Both the position numbers and the translations under genes were made by a program. DNA of 64,000 nucleotides from Ilyonectria destructans (lineage: Eukaryota; Ascomycota; Sordariomycetes; Hypocreales; Nectriaceae). The stretch's first letter is position 1. Every line of letters starts with the position of its first letter. Positions 45,440 through 56,460 of this stretch are shown here, one piece after another. Under the pieces are notes generated by a model that was not told where the DNA came from, searched no databases, and saw nothing but the letters and a program-made list of their open reading frames with translations. The stretch is taken from assembly GCA_020740775.1 (NCBI GenBank), contig JAHEWK010000017.1:930001-994000 (forward strand), in the 5' to 3' direction.

Positions 45440-47400
45440 ATGCTACATACCCCATTGTGTTGCCCTGATCCTGAGTCATTGCCCTCGACATTGGCAACCC
45501 TCCTCAACTTCCCTCCCCGGGACGGCCAGGTAGAAGCAATACGAAGACTCGCTGTCGACCAGCAGGACCTAATCCTGATTGCACCTACCGGATGGGGCAA
45601 GAGTGCCGTATTCCAAGCGATTCCGGCATTACGAGGCGGCATTTGTCTCATGATTATGCCCTTGAATCTGCTTGAAGAGGGCCAGGTCAGTCGGTGGCGA
45701 GACACACAGACAATTATGGGAAAACAATGAAATAACTGATCTTCACCGCAGGCCAAGTCCATTGCTCGAATACCCAACTGCAGGCCTTGCGTATTAAACG
45801 GCCAGTCAAATAAAGCCGCGTTGCTTAATGAGATCCGAATCGGCAAATACACGCACGGTAGGAATTCCATGTTGACAGTTGCCAACCGAACATCACGGCT
45901 GAACAGAGGGGCCCAGTGCTTTTGAGTCCAGAAATTGCATTGTCAGAGAGGTTCAAGACGGAGGTCCTATACGACCAGGCCTTTCAAGATCATCTCGTAT
46001 TGGTGGCCATCGACGAATTACACGTGGTCAGCGAGTGGGGTCTGCGTTGGAGGAGTTCATACAGCGGATTGGCTTTGCTGCGAGATCTGATTAGCAGGTC
46101 TGTGCCTTGGCTGGGATGTTCTGCAACGCTTGATCCAGTTACGCTGGCTGAGGTTCGAGATCTCAGCGGATTCGACCCTTCCGTTCGCATTCAACGAACC
46201 TCCATTGACAGACCCAACATAACATTCGAAATTCAGGCAATTCAGTATCGGATGGACGGTTTCCGCGATCTAGAGTTCCTTGTTAAACCGGTGCAGGCGG
46301 CAATCGAGAAGGCTGTTAAGGAGAGAAGGGAGAGTATGGCAAGAGAGGCATTCAAAAGCGGCGGTACAGCTGCTGCTCAAGCACTCTTCACAAGAACTCG
46401 ACATCAACGGATGGGAGCAGGATCTGACAGTCGTGCCTGTTGCAAGACAATTCCGAAGACCATAGTCTATCTTGACTCGATAACGCGGATCATGAAGGCG
46501 GTCGGGGCACTGAGAACGCTACTCATTCGGGCAGGTTGTTCAAAGACGGCAGCCATCAATACCGTCCAGGCATATCATTCACAGCTTGCAGAACCTGATA
46601 AGAGGCGTATATCCACAGAGTTCGAAAAGCCTGACACAGAGAGCGTCTTGGATAGCTCAATGCATCGCATCATCGTCGCCACAGATGCCATGGGAATGGG
46701 TATTGATAATCCAGATATCCGACTCGTCGTTCAGTGGGGGGTCCCACCCAGCATGGGGGCTTTATTGCAGCGGGCCGGCCGAGCTGCACGGGGTAAGGCA
46801 ATCTGCGGTAAGTTCGTCTGGTTAGTTCCTGCCTGGTGTTTTGGGGAGAGTATGGAACACTTGCCGCTTCGATCCTTCAAAAAGGGGATGACGGAGCGCG
46901 AGAAGCGATCCGCCTTACCACGAGGCATATGGGAATTAATCAATAGTTCAACTTGCATCCGGCGAGGCATACTCAGGTTCTTCGGCGAAAACCGCGCATT
47001 ATGCACTCGTCCGACAGAGGCAGTTTCCTGCTGTAGCAAATGCGCAGGGGACGACGTCAAGATACCTTCCAGCAAGGCTGGGCGGCCTGTCAGGATTGTT
47101 CAATCTCAAAAGCACATCACCGAAGCGGTGAAGTTGGCTTTGGTCGAGTGGCGAGATGCAAAGGCAGCATGCACCTTGTTTCCGACTTTTATCACAGCTG
47201 CACCAGCTGAGCTTATCCTTCCAGATAAAGCTGTAAACATGATATCAAGAACGGGTGCAACGGTTACTTCTATTAGTTCATTAGCACACGCAGTCAACGG
47301 GGAATGGGGTGATCTGGCTTCGTACGGCAAGGAGGTCCTCGAGGTGATACAGGACGCATGCCTTCAAGCAACGCTCCGAAAGCTCAAACTCGATAGATAA
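45440..47400 (+). CDS. RecQ-like DEAH helicase of unit 2
   Basis: Predicted 611-aa superfamily-2 3'-5' DNA helicase. Exons 45440-45685, 45752-45857 and 45917-47400; introns GTCAGT..GCAG and GTAGGA..CCCAG keep frame and match intron positions in the truncated cousin. Motif I APTGWGKS (near residue 50), motif II IDELHVVSEWG (a DELH variant of DEAH), motif III LGCSATLDP, motif V MGMGIDNPDIR and motif VI QRAGRAARG (RecQ-type QxxGRAGR variant). A Cys cluster CCSKC (near residue 490) may replace the RecQ zinc module. No HRDC domain seen. ATG 45440 is chosen as the first in frame; the frame call three bases earlier is GTG. Probable role: unwinding element ends or repair intermediates during transposition. 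Confidence 0.85.
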
Positions 47401-47421
47401 ATCAGGAGACATCAGTCCCTT

Positions 47422-49930
47422 CTACTCCTCGTCGGCATGATCAACTGCAAAAAAATGGCCAAGTTCCTCGTCGATTTCATCTTCGTCTTCCTGTCCATCG
47501 TCTAGTTCATCTTCATCTCCTTCCAAGTAATCATAGTCGACGCTGCATGCCATTCTGTTGAACTTGGCTATCGCTTTGCCGGCAATGCACATTGCCCCTG
47601 CTGCCAACACATCGGTAGCTTTATGCTTAACCGTCCGTCCACTGTGCAGAGCGATTGACCTGCTGTGCGATAAGCGTTGAGCCATCACCCTAATATCACG
47701 TTCCGCTGATTTCTCTGGATGTTTGCTACTCCGATGAATGCCGTAAAAGGATTCTGTCTGCTTGGCAAGAGTGGCAAAGAAGTCGGTATTTAGAGCACAG
47801 TGCTCGAAGAGATAATCCAGCGTAAGAGAAGATCCACGTTTGGCGTTGAGTAGCTTCCTGAGAGTGCCATTGTGGAATTTCACGAGCCTGTCTGTCTCAT
47901 ACCAGCTATCCGCCTTGCCCTGACGATTTACAAGTCCGTTTGCAAGTATCGCGCGTTGTAATTCCGGGGTGGCAGCACGCGTTGACGTGAGACGCTGAAG
48001 GTACAGCATCTCAAACGCATATCTCGATTGCCCTGAGCCATGGAAATACACGCAGCAGCGGTCAATGGCTCGGCGCAAGAGGCCGAGATCCGCATGCTTG
48101 ATTGAGTACTTCAGGAGCAGGTAGGTCTGAGTGTGCTGCAAGAACAGAATGTGGTTCCGAAGCTCCTCGTCATCAGTCGAGCGGGCATATTTGCCGTAAG
48201 AATCGACGATCCTATCCAAGAGTTGTGAGAAGGTTCCAGCATCGTGAATAGCCAGCATTCGAGCGATGTCTTCGAACTCGAGGCCTATCCCCTGCCCAGA
48301 CTGAGCAAGCATATTCCAGAGCAAAGCGCACACTCTAGCCTGGAAGCTATGGATGATCAGCTGCTCTAGGGCGTAGAAATCAGCGCTGGATTTGCTGATC
48401 CTTTTCCTTGTCCAGAAGTTCATGGCGTCATATAACGTGGATTGATCGCTGCCAGGACCGCCAAAGTGGAGTCTGGATATCATGTAGAGGTAGTTCATAC
48501 GGAGGTGGAAGAGCGCCGGTACTGGTAGCGCCCATTGTAGCCTGTCGCAAGGCCGCTGAGCTTCTTCCCTGCGTTGCTTAATCGAACGAATCCGCTGCGT
48601 GGTCTTCTGGTCACCGTAGATGAGGAATAAACGCTGCTCAAAGGCGGAATCGGGTAGGTGATATTGATGTTGAAAGATATTCTCAAGAATCAGGATATTA
48701 CCAGCATTACTGCTCTCGTCATGAGGAATAGGACCAAGGGAGCAATGGACAGTCTTGACAGGTTCGAGAACATCGACAACGGGCATTGCTGGACGTTGCT
48801 TCCTTGCAGCGTCCGGGATGGCGTTCGAGAAGATCGTGTTGATAGCTTCGTAGGAAAAGTATCGTGATATCTACTGAAGACGGTTCAACACCAAGCCATG
48901 GGCATGAAGGATCAATACATACCTGACGATTAATATCGTCATCCCGATTCCCGGGGGCCAGGAAGACGTCACTGGCGCATATTTCCGCCCGAGAATCAAG
49001 CATATCTTGTCGCAGTCCACCAGACGGTATTTCAATGCCTTGAATGACCTGGCCCGTCGTCACCGAATGGAAGGTACCTTGATGATCAACCCGCTGCTCC
49101 TTGACGCCTTCCATTACCTCGAAATTATCGTACGACGTCACGGACTCGTCACTCTGCCCCATTCTTTCTACTCGTGCCGCAGCCCGAGTTGATTGTTCTT
49201 TGATGGCTCGGATGACGGTGTTGTAACTGACGACAAGTCCGAGTTGACCAAGGAGCTCCAGCTGTTGGCGCTTCACACCTTGAGAATGGAGGTAGAGGCC
49301 TAGGGTCGTCTGAAAGCCGGTACAGGTGTTTTGGCGCTGCGAGAAGCAGAGGATTGATATGATGGCGACAATTCGAGCAGCTGGTTCTTTTTGGCGCTGA
49401 TACTTCCGCCGGGATTCAGGAGCCATGATGCCTCTGATAAGCTGTAGTAACAGAGGTGCCTCATTGTGTATCGTATTTAGGGTTTGGTCCATGTCGAGCG
49501 CGTCGAAGTCTCCATTCTTGGAAGTTGGATCGAACTTGTTAAATGGTGCTATAGTTCCTAGTTTTTCCACCTCTCTCCGTAGCTCATTGTCGCCCAGATC
49601 CAATGTCTCGATGATAGACTGCCTGCCGTCACCCCACAGTTGATCCGCATCGCGAAAGTAGGACCTCAGGACCTCAGAGTCCTTGTAGGCCGCTGCTACG
49701 AATGCAGCCTTTCGACGAGTATTATTAGAACCTTCAGAGGAAGCTAATGCCGTGACAAGGTCGGCAACACCCCAACGGAGCTCGTTTCGCATAAAATTGC
49801 ATACAATATCGAGCTTCTCAGCATCTGAGCGGGGTGATCGTCTGCGGTTGTTGTTGACGGGTGGCAGCAGCGAAGAGCCAGACGTGCTGCCTTCAGGTGT
49901 GGCCGTAGTGGACGAAGCTTCGGATGTCAT
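47422..49930 (-). CDS. DUF6589-like protein, candidate transposase of unit 2 (818 aa)
   Basis: Two exons, 49930-48923 and 48870-47422, intron GTATGT..CAGTAG (52 nt, phase 0). The start MTSEASSTT fits the homologous start in unit 1; an ATG further up (49996) is only 30 bp from the TIR. The N-terminal 260 residues are mostly helical (DAEKLDIVCNFMRNELRWG, YLHSQGVKRQQLELLGQLGL). Then come SYDNFEVMEGVKEQR (D near 268) with TFHSVTTG, IYGDQKTTQRIRS (D near 423), VPALFHLRMNYLYMISRLHFG, RCCVYFHGSGQSRYAFEM, WYETDRLVKFHNGTL, and an acidic tail. These blocks match my recollection of DUF6589. The two Asp in beta-strand-like contexts, followed by later acids, are compatible with an RNase-H-like DD(E/D) nuclease, but this is inference. 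Intact, with no lesion seen. Confidence 0.75.
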
Positions 49931-50026
49931 ATCCAGAGTGGTATGTAGATGTATTAATGGTGGCGCAAATTGACAATTGACTGCAAACGCATGCAAATTT
50001 TCTGTTGAGCAAGAACGAATGGCATG

Positions 50027-50171
50027 ATTACAAAGCCGCGAACGACAACGCCACCAAAAATGTGGAAATTGGGCTCAGGCCCTCTGTGTAGGTGTTACCC
50101 GTTCGGGTTAGCGCGCTTTGGTAAGCGCGCATAGCCGCCACCGGTACAGAGGGCCTGAGGAACTGAGGTAA
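50027..50171 (-). repeat. Right 145-bp TIR of unit 2, with internal hairpin
   Basis: Exact reverse complement of 44967-45111, with the same internal palindromes. Confidence 0.92.
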
Positions 50172-50309
50172 CCCCCGCGGTGCAGGTACTGCTTGCCCCG
50201 AAAGCACGGACTACAACTCTCACATGGGAGAGAATGACCAGTGACCAGTCCCTCTCCTTTGCGTAACGTCTCGATTAGCTCGGCCTCATCAGTGCTTAAC
50301 AGGAGAAGA

Positions 50310-50939
50310 TTATATCTTGGACTTGAAGATGGCGATGCAATCGACGACGGTTTTGTAGGTGGGGGCCGGGCACGCCGAGACAGGTTCAGTAGAGCTCAAA
50401 TCGAGTTTCGCTTCAAGCCGAGCAAGGCGATCCCGGAGTGTAGCGATCTCGGCGATAACGCTTTCCCAGCTGTCGGTAGCGACCATGGTAGTATCGAGTG
50501 CACTGGGAGCGTCGGTATCGTCGTTCGGATCGAAGTTGATGGCTTCATTGTCCATGCTTGCGTCATCGGTGACGGGCTTTTGGTCTGTTTCCCCTTCATC
50601 GTCATTCGGGTTCCGATCACCCACATTCTCACCAGAGGCATCGTCGAGGGGTGCGTTGTCAGGGACATCATATTCGTCCCTCGTCCCACAATCGCTCGCA
50701 CCTCTAGGTTGAAATTCGTTGTCGCTTGTGTCGGGGTCGGTGCTGGCATCGTCATTGTCGCTAGCCCGCTCGTCTCTGATCTCGTCATCGCCAATCTCCT
50801 TGTTGTTGGCCTTGCCATCGCCGCCTCCGCCAACACTGGCTCTGAAAACACCTTCAAACTCGCAGTCTTGTACTATAAGCTTTAACCAGTCGCACACCTC
50901 GGAACAGACCCCGGTTCCATTCCATCCCTCCACCGTCAT
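50310..50939 (-). CDS. Possible small acidic coiled-coil protein
   Basis: A 209-codon - strand frame from ATG 50939 (MTVEGWNGTG). The middle is Asp/Glu/Asn-rich and repetitive (DDEIRDERASDNDDAS and similar), followed by a heptad-like segment ESVIAEIATLRDRLARLEAK with leucines at zipper spacing. No known family. The opposite strand is also open for over 200 codons, as expected of biased composition, so the coding call is uncertain. It lies 139 bp outside unit 2's right TIR. Confidence 0.35.
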   Translation of the reverse strand: MTVEGWNGTGVCSEVCDWLKLIVQDCEFEGVFRASVGGGGDGKANNKEIGDDEIRDERASDNDDASTDPDTSDNEFQPRGASDCGTRDEYDVPDNAPLDDASGENVGDRNPNDDEGETDQKPVTDDASMDNEAINFDPNDDTDAPSALDTTMVATDSWESVIAEIATLRDRLARLEAKLDLSSTEPVSACPAPTYKTVVDCIAIFKSKI

Positions 50940-51211
50940 CCAGACAGAACAAGTAATGTTAATGTCGCAATATAGCGTCCTATATCGTACGAACCACAGT
51001 CTCCTGCTCCTAAGACTCTATCTAGCTAAGACGCACTTTCTTTCTAAACCCATAGCTTAAGATTCGCAGCAGCGGGAAAGCTAAAGGTTTCTTTACAATC
51101 AGAATCTTCTTTATAACAACATATCAACAATTCAGAGAATAGTATAAGCGCGGCCAATATAAGTACGTGCATTAAGCGAGTGTGCAGCCATCAGCACGCT
51201 GTGCGAACTAA

Positions 51212-52477
51212 CTAAAGGTTAGGTGTTATCGCTAGTCTTTGGCCGCTTACTTTCCCCTCTTTAAGCAGATTCCATGCCTCTTGCACCTTATCTAGGCCAC
51301 CGAGAATTTGAACAGGCACTTGCTGCAGCCGCCCAGATGCGAGCTCGCTTTCCAAGAAATCCCACCACACCCACTGGGTGAACTCCCGTTTCTTGGGGTC
51401 CAGATAGGCGTCCAGAAACGGCGCAAAGGTCCCATTCACTCCTGGCGGCAGCTCCACACCCGCCCGCACACCCATTGTCGACAGAAAAGTACCCCCTCCG
51501 TGCGCAGCCAAGACAGCCCCCAACACGTCCTGATCCTGGGCCGAGTCAGCAGCTGCTAAGACGGCTTCGAAAGGGCCTATATCTATAAGCTCTTGCGTCA
51601 CTGTTGGCGATCTCCTGTCGATAAAGTGCATAGCACCGAAGGACTTCACAAGCTGGGCATTCTTAGAAGACGCAACGCCCACCACTGTGTAACCTGCTCG
51701 AGCAGCCATCTGGCTAGCATAGGCACCGAAAGAAGAAGAAGCGCCCCAGATAAGCACCTTCTTGTTCTTGTTCTCGGGATTGGGATGGTCTGTTGGTTTT
51801 TCAAGGTGCAGGTGTTGGATGAGTGCACTAGCAGGATAGCACAGGCTGGAGACGGACACCGCAGCTTCGAAGGAGGCTTCTCCAATCTACAAGGCCATGG
51901 TGTCAGCAGACAGTTGGTTTCATCTCTTGATCTCATTGCAACGAGACTCAAGCTGGAGATATCGTCCGCTCACCTTCGCTGTCATCTCTTGCGTGGTAAG
52001 CGCGTATCGCTGGTATGCTCCAAATCGGGCATCATTGCGGATACTTCCACAGCTGTTGGTGACAATGCGGTCGCCCTGCTTGAAGCGGCTGACCTCCGTG
52101 CCGACTTTGACGATCGTGCCAGAAAATGATACTGCACACTCGGCTTAGCAACCATATTCTATAGCGGAGGCCCCCTGCTGGAAACGGATACTAACATCCA
52201 ATGATGGTGGGGTACTTCAGGGCATACGGGAGTGTCCCCTCTTGGATCTTGTATTCTGCTGGCTGGACAGCGACGACTCCGACCTGTTGTCATGTCGGTT
52301 GTTAGAGACCCTGCGCAGAGACGTAAATGCGAGCAAAAAGGGGCCGGCTTCCTTGTTCACATTCCTTACCTCGATGAGAAGCTCCCCTGGGCCCGGGTCT
52401 GGAGTATTGGCAGGGCCGATTTCGACCTGCTCCCCTACACCTGGTAGCCATGCCGCTATGTTCTGATATGCCGCCAT
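51212..52477 (-). CDS. Medium-chain dehydrogenase/reductase (zinc-type ADH/enoyl-reductase-like)
   Basis: NAD(P)H-dependent oxidoreductase of the MDR superfamily. Starts at ATG 52477 (MAAYQNIAAWLPG) and reads through four exons with introns at about 52357-52437 (GTAAGG), 52138-52200 (GTTAGT), 51892-51972 (GTGAGC); all joins are in frame. GroES-like N-terminal part has EVGVVAVQPAEYKIQEG, YPTIIG and FSGTIVKVGTEVSRFKQGDR. The Rossmann part has KVLIWGASSSFGAYASQMA with VVGVASSKNAQLVKSFGA. It ends in LLKEGKVSGQRLAITP. The catalytic-zinc Cys/His pattern of classical ADHs is not evident, so a zinc-free enoyl reductase or quinone-reductase-like enzyme is more likely. It is divergent from the SDR at 53343. 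Confidence 0.8.
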
Positions 52478-52870
52478 TGAGATTTTGGTAGAAGTGATTA
52501 GAGATTGTTGGAGAGGTGTTGAGTATGAGTTTCTTTGTTTGTGTATTGTGAGGTGGTAGAGTCTTTATATACCCTATCTGAAGACATAATCAGGAACCAT
52601 TCGTACAATACATGCCCCGCACCTCCAGTGCTTCCGCAACCAGCTTTGTAATACTACTAGCTTAGCAATCGCGAGAAGAGGCTTTACTATAATGATGGTG
52701 CCAAGATACGGCCGAATCAATGCTAGTGTCTAATGTATGTCCTTGGGGAGAAAGGCCGAATGAGGCCACATTCCGCAGACATTCGTACTCCGTACTCCGT
52801 AAACATTTGGTAAGTTCCGCAATGTGCCATTTGTCATGTTCGGACCGACCACTAGTCTGCTTCCGATCCG

Positions 52871-52906
52871 CCGACCGGTCCGACCGGTCCGACCGGTCCG
52901 GCCGGC
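52871..52906. promoter_or_regulatory. CCGACCGGT tandem repeat in divergent promoter
   Basis: Three 9-bp units CCGACCGGT plus a fourth CCGGCCGGC between the MDR gene (start 52477, -) and the SDR gene (start 53343, +). Repeated CCG/CGG triplets are the core of Zn2Cys6 factor sites, so a shared regulator is possible. It could equally be a neutral microsatellite. Confidence 0.35.
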
Positions 52907-53342
52907 GAGGAGGATCATGCAAGCCACGCTGGTCATTCAAGCATGCAACGGGCCAATTTTTCTTGTAGTTCGACGCTTGGGACGCACAGGGCGTAATTTC
53001 TTGTATCATGGCATGTTACAGGTGGTAATTGGTACAGCAGTAGTAGGAGTAGTACAGTAGTACTGTACCTCACTTGAGGGTTTGTCTCATACTTGGGTAT
53101 CCCACTCAGGCGCCGAACAGGTCACTAAGCGGCTATCTCAGGCCGTGCATCCATTCGTCCGACATGCACGAAGTAGTGCTGCGTGTTGGGCGATTTATCA
53201 TCAACCGTTGTCATTGTCTGGTATTCGCAACCTTCCACATGCGCACACAACGGAATCGCGTGCTACCGTTTAGGTTATATAGTGAACACCATCTGCTGTT
53301 GGTAGTTTGGCCAGAGCTGTACACAACAACTTCATCTTCATC

Positions 53343-54115
53343 ATGACTTCTCAAACTAAAATATTGCTAGTCCTCGGAGCAGGAAAAAACATCGGCCATG
53401 GTGTTACAGAGAAGTTCAGGTCTGCTGGTTATCGAGTCGCTCTCGTGTCTCGAAGTGCAAAGGACGGAGAGACAACTCCTGAAGGCGATTTGACTCTACG
53501 AGCAGACCTGAGCGACCCTTCTTCAGTCCCACCCGTCTTTGCAGCTGTCAGGAAGACACTTGGCGGACCTCCCAACGTTGTACTTTATAATGCAGCGGCC
53601 TTGACCCCGCCATCCGATCCGCAGAACCCCTTCACAATTCCACTTGAGAAATTTGAGCAAGATCTCGCAGTGCTCAATACCAGCGCATATATCGCCGCGG
53701 GGGAAGCCGTCGCCGGATTTGAAGAAGCGAAAGCAGATGTTCCCAAGGCATTCATCTATACCGGCAACCTCCTCGCTGGTGCCACAGCCCCTCTTCCCAT
53801 CCTCGTTGGTTTAGGCACGGGTAAGAGTGCGGCGAGCTACTGGATTGGCTCGGCTTCCGGCTTCTACAAAGAGAAGGGTTACAAGTAAGTCTTGTTGAGA
53901 TCTCCTCCTCTTGTGACGTCACTGATATCCGTAGATTCTATTTCGCCGATGAACGTTTACCTGAGGGGCATGGCGTGCCGCTAGATCTGCTTTCCGGTCC
54001 TGGAGCTGGCGAATTTTACTGGGAACTTGCTGAGAAGGAGCATGACATTCCATGGTTTGCGACATTTGTTACTGGAAAGGGTTATGTTCAATTTCCTGAG
54101 TCTAGCAGAACATAG
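53343..54115 (+). CDS. Short-chain dehydrogenase/reductase (SDR)
   Basis: NAD(P)-dependent oxidoreductase with a Rossmann fold. Start ATG 53343 (MTSQTKILLVLGAGKNIGHG, cofactor loop GAGKNIG), VALVSRSAK, RADLSDPSSVPPVF, NVVLYNAAALTPP (NNAG-like). One intron 53885-53933 (GTAAGT..CGTAG) joins KEKGYK to FYFADERLPEGHG; stop TAG 54113-54115. About 240 aa. The classical YxxxK is not clear; GKSAASYWIGSASGFYKEKG sits where it would be expected, which suggests a divergent or atypical SDR. Divergent partner of the MDR gene. Confidence 0.75.
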
Positions 54116-54120
54116 TTAGC

Positions 54121-56440
54121 GTTACCAAATTTGGTAACATTGTGATTTACAGTACCCGTTGGTATTGTGGGGCAAGCCGCCTACCAACCTCGGGACGAGG
54201 TTGGTCCCAAAAACCCTCGTCATCCCCAAAAATCGTTGTCACCCACTTTTTGCCTCACCGTTACCAAAACACATCTAAAAATACGCCCAAATTGACGATT
54301 TTCAAGTAATCATCGCGCAACCTCAAAATGCCCCTCGACACACTGATTCTGGGCATAAACAGCCTCTCAAGAACGCACCGGATAAATCACGGGCCGAGCT
54401 AAGAAGGAACGTACTTGCAGCAGTCAATCCAAATGTGCCTTACAACACAGGAAGAGCTGCAAAAGCTGTGTTATCAACACCCTCAGCGACTCAATTGCCT
54501 ACTTCAAGAGAGACCATTCGAAAGATCATCAATTCAGCTTCCACATCCTACAATTCCCCCCTCCGCCGCGGCCGGCCAACGACTCTGACTGCCGCTGAAG
54601 ATGCGGCTCTAGTTGCCTTCATCGTGTGGCTAGAAAAGTCCGGCTTTCCAGCCGAGAAGTCACAAGTTGAAGATGATGCCCTAGGTTTCCTGCATTCTAG
54701 AGGCATTGAAAAGACTCATTTATCGAAGAATTGGTATCCTCGATTCCGTGCCCATCATCCAGAGTTTCGAAAGACATTCCTTAAGGCTGTGGATAAGGCG
54801 CGTAAAGCATTCGAAGCATCTGATGTTGAAGACATCGAGAAATTCTTCTCTGATCTTAAGGATGTTATCTACGATCATGATATCGGCCCTTCAGAGATAT
54901 GGAATGAAGACGAATGTGGTATTCACATTGGATGCCTTCGAGAAAGCATCCAGGTCCTCTGCCGCACAGCCCGCTCTCAACGCCCTGAAGTCATCGATCC
55001 ATCGAACCGCGAGTCCTGTACGCAAATTGGGGCCGCGAATGCCCTCGGAACTAGCATCCCTCCTTGGCTTATCTTCAAGGCGTTGCCAACAGAGTCCTGG
55101 GCCTCAATTGACGCTATTCCAGGCATGCGGTTTACACAGTCAGACACCGGCTTCAGCAACCAACAGATCACCTTTGAATGGCTTCATTCCTTTAACGTAT
55201 TTTCCTGGCTTTCTTCTACAACAGTCAAAGAAAAAGGGATCTCTCTTGCTGGCTGGTTTGGCTGTGATGAGTGGCTTCGTGATGCTATCTACCCACATCC
55301 TCAGTTAACTGCGCCTCCAGCGATTCACGAGGAATCTGAGAAGATATATCGCCTTCTTGTTGTCGATGGCTTCTCTGGTCATCTAGGGTTCGAGTTTATT
55401 GAATATTGTGTTCAATTTGACATCGTGGTCTGCATCCTGCCGTCACATTCAACACACCTTACGCAGCCGCTTGATGTTAGTGTTTTTCAGCCCCTCAAGA
55501 ATGCACATCAAAAGGAACTTCGAGCATCTGTTCAGGAAGGCAACCTAGGATTCAACCGCTTGCAATTTGCAACTGCATTCAAGCCAGTATACAGAGCTAG
55601 CTTTACGAGACATAACATCATGTCAGGATTCGAAAAGTCCGGTATTTGGCCAACGTCATCAGCGCCTGTGATCAGCCGCATCCTGAGCAAGCAGCGGCAA
55701 CAGCGAAAAGCAATCCATCCCTCTATCATAAAGCTGCTGCCTAGGGAGACTCGCTTCCAAGATGCACAGGATCAGATGGAACGCATCTTTGAGCGTTACC
55801 AGCAGGTCATGAGCTCACCGACTCTAGAAGCTATCACCAACGTCCGCAACGTCATTGCCGAGGCAGCCCTTATGGACCGAGAACGTGAGGTCATCAGGGT
55901 AGACAGTCTTAGCCGCATAGAGAAATATGGCAAGAGGAAGAGACCCGGCGCCCGGGTTCGGCCACGCGGTGATTTCATCGCAAGTGTTGGATTTCCTGAT
56001 ATTCAGGCTCAACACGAGGCAGCATTAGCAGCCGCAGAGGTCAAGGAACAGCGTTCACAGTACGATCAACCCGGACTATCATTCTTCAAGAGATGAAGGC
56101 GCTGAAGGCGCGCTGGAGAGAAGAAAACGAGTCACGTGTATCCTCAAAGCTGCTAAGACTAACCTGGAATCAGTGGCTTGATAAGACCGAAAACCGCTCC
56201 CGATTTCTAGACCTCGAGACTCGAAGGAAGGAACATAACGATGTTCTCAGTCAAACACCAAAGAGGGCATTTCTCGAAGCCCAAGAACAGGCCCAACGGG
56301 CTTCAAGACCGATCATCGCGATGGATCAACGTGCGTGGCCGGACAGCGACGATGAGGTCACATTTCGAGGCCTCGGGCCGTTCCAAGACGATGATGATGA
56401 TATCGATCCATGTGCAAAGCGTGATTGATGCTAGATTTGC
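54121..56440 (+). mobile_element. Truncated pogo/Tc1-like element
   Basis: Begins five bases after the SDR stop at the 18-bp palindrome GTTACCAAATTTGGTAAC (54121-54138), followed by a 9-bp-stem inverted repeat CCAACCTCGggaCGAGGTTGG near 54193. It carries a DDE_1 transposase. No matching right end is found before the kinase-like pseudogene begins near 56461, so the right end has been lost. Confidence 0.6.
54329..56428 (+). pseudogene. Pogo-like DDE transposase (large ORF, damaged ends)
   Basis: The central 553-codon frame (54435-56096) has RETIRKIINSAST and RRGRPTTLTAAED (HTH), a Tc5-type DNA-binding part (LSKNWYPRFRAHHPEFRKT), and the DDE core in IWNEDECGIHIG, RLLVVDGFSGHLG and LTQPLDVSVFQPLKNAH. 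That frame has no ATG at its 5' end. The ATG at 54329 lies in another frame and an N-terminal frameshift is likely, as PLKNAPDKSRAELRRN reads on in the main frame. At the 3' end, TGA 56094-56096 overlaps an ATG of a second frame to 56428 (WREENESRVSSKLLRLTW, ending acidic), probably the shifted C-terminus. It may be a pseudogene or a two-ORF version. Confidence 0.7.
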
Positions 56441-56460
56441 TATTAAGGAGCTCTCGCAAC

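Larger units (their letters stand above)
44967..50171. mobile_element. Intact helicase/DUF6589 DNA transposon (unit 2)
   Basis: 5205 bp between perfect 145-bp terminal inverted repeats (44967-45111 and 50027-50171, identical in all 145 positions by direct comparison). Ends read TTACCTCAG. Inside are two apparently intact, convergent genes whose stops are only 21 bp apart: a RecQ-like helicase (+) and a DUF6589-like protein (-). No recognised transposase, integrase or reverse transcriptase domain is present, so the DUF6589 protein is the best candidate for the recombination enzyme. No obvious target duplication flanks it. TIR identity and open genes point to recent activity. Confidence 0.82.

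Noticed and set aside
42843..50190. Starship giant element
   Set aside because: No DUF3435 tyrosine recombinase gene and no Starship-like borders in the window; small TIR elements explain the structure.
50241..50885. A 214-codon plus-strand protein
   Set aside because: Val/Ile/Ser-rich complement of an acidic repetitive frame; the minus strand with its zipper-like helix is more protein-like.
54121..54138. Transcription terminator or operator palindrome for the SDR gene
   Set aside because: Better explained as the terminus of the truncated pogo-like element that follows.
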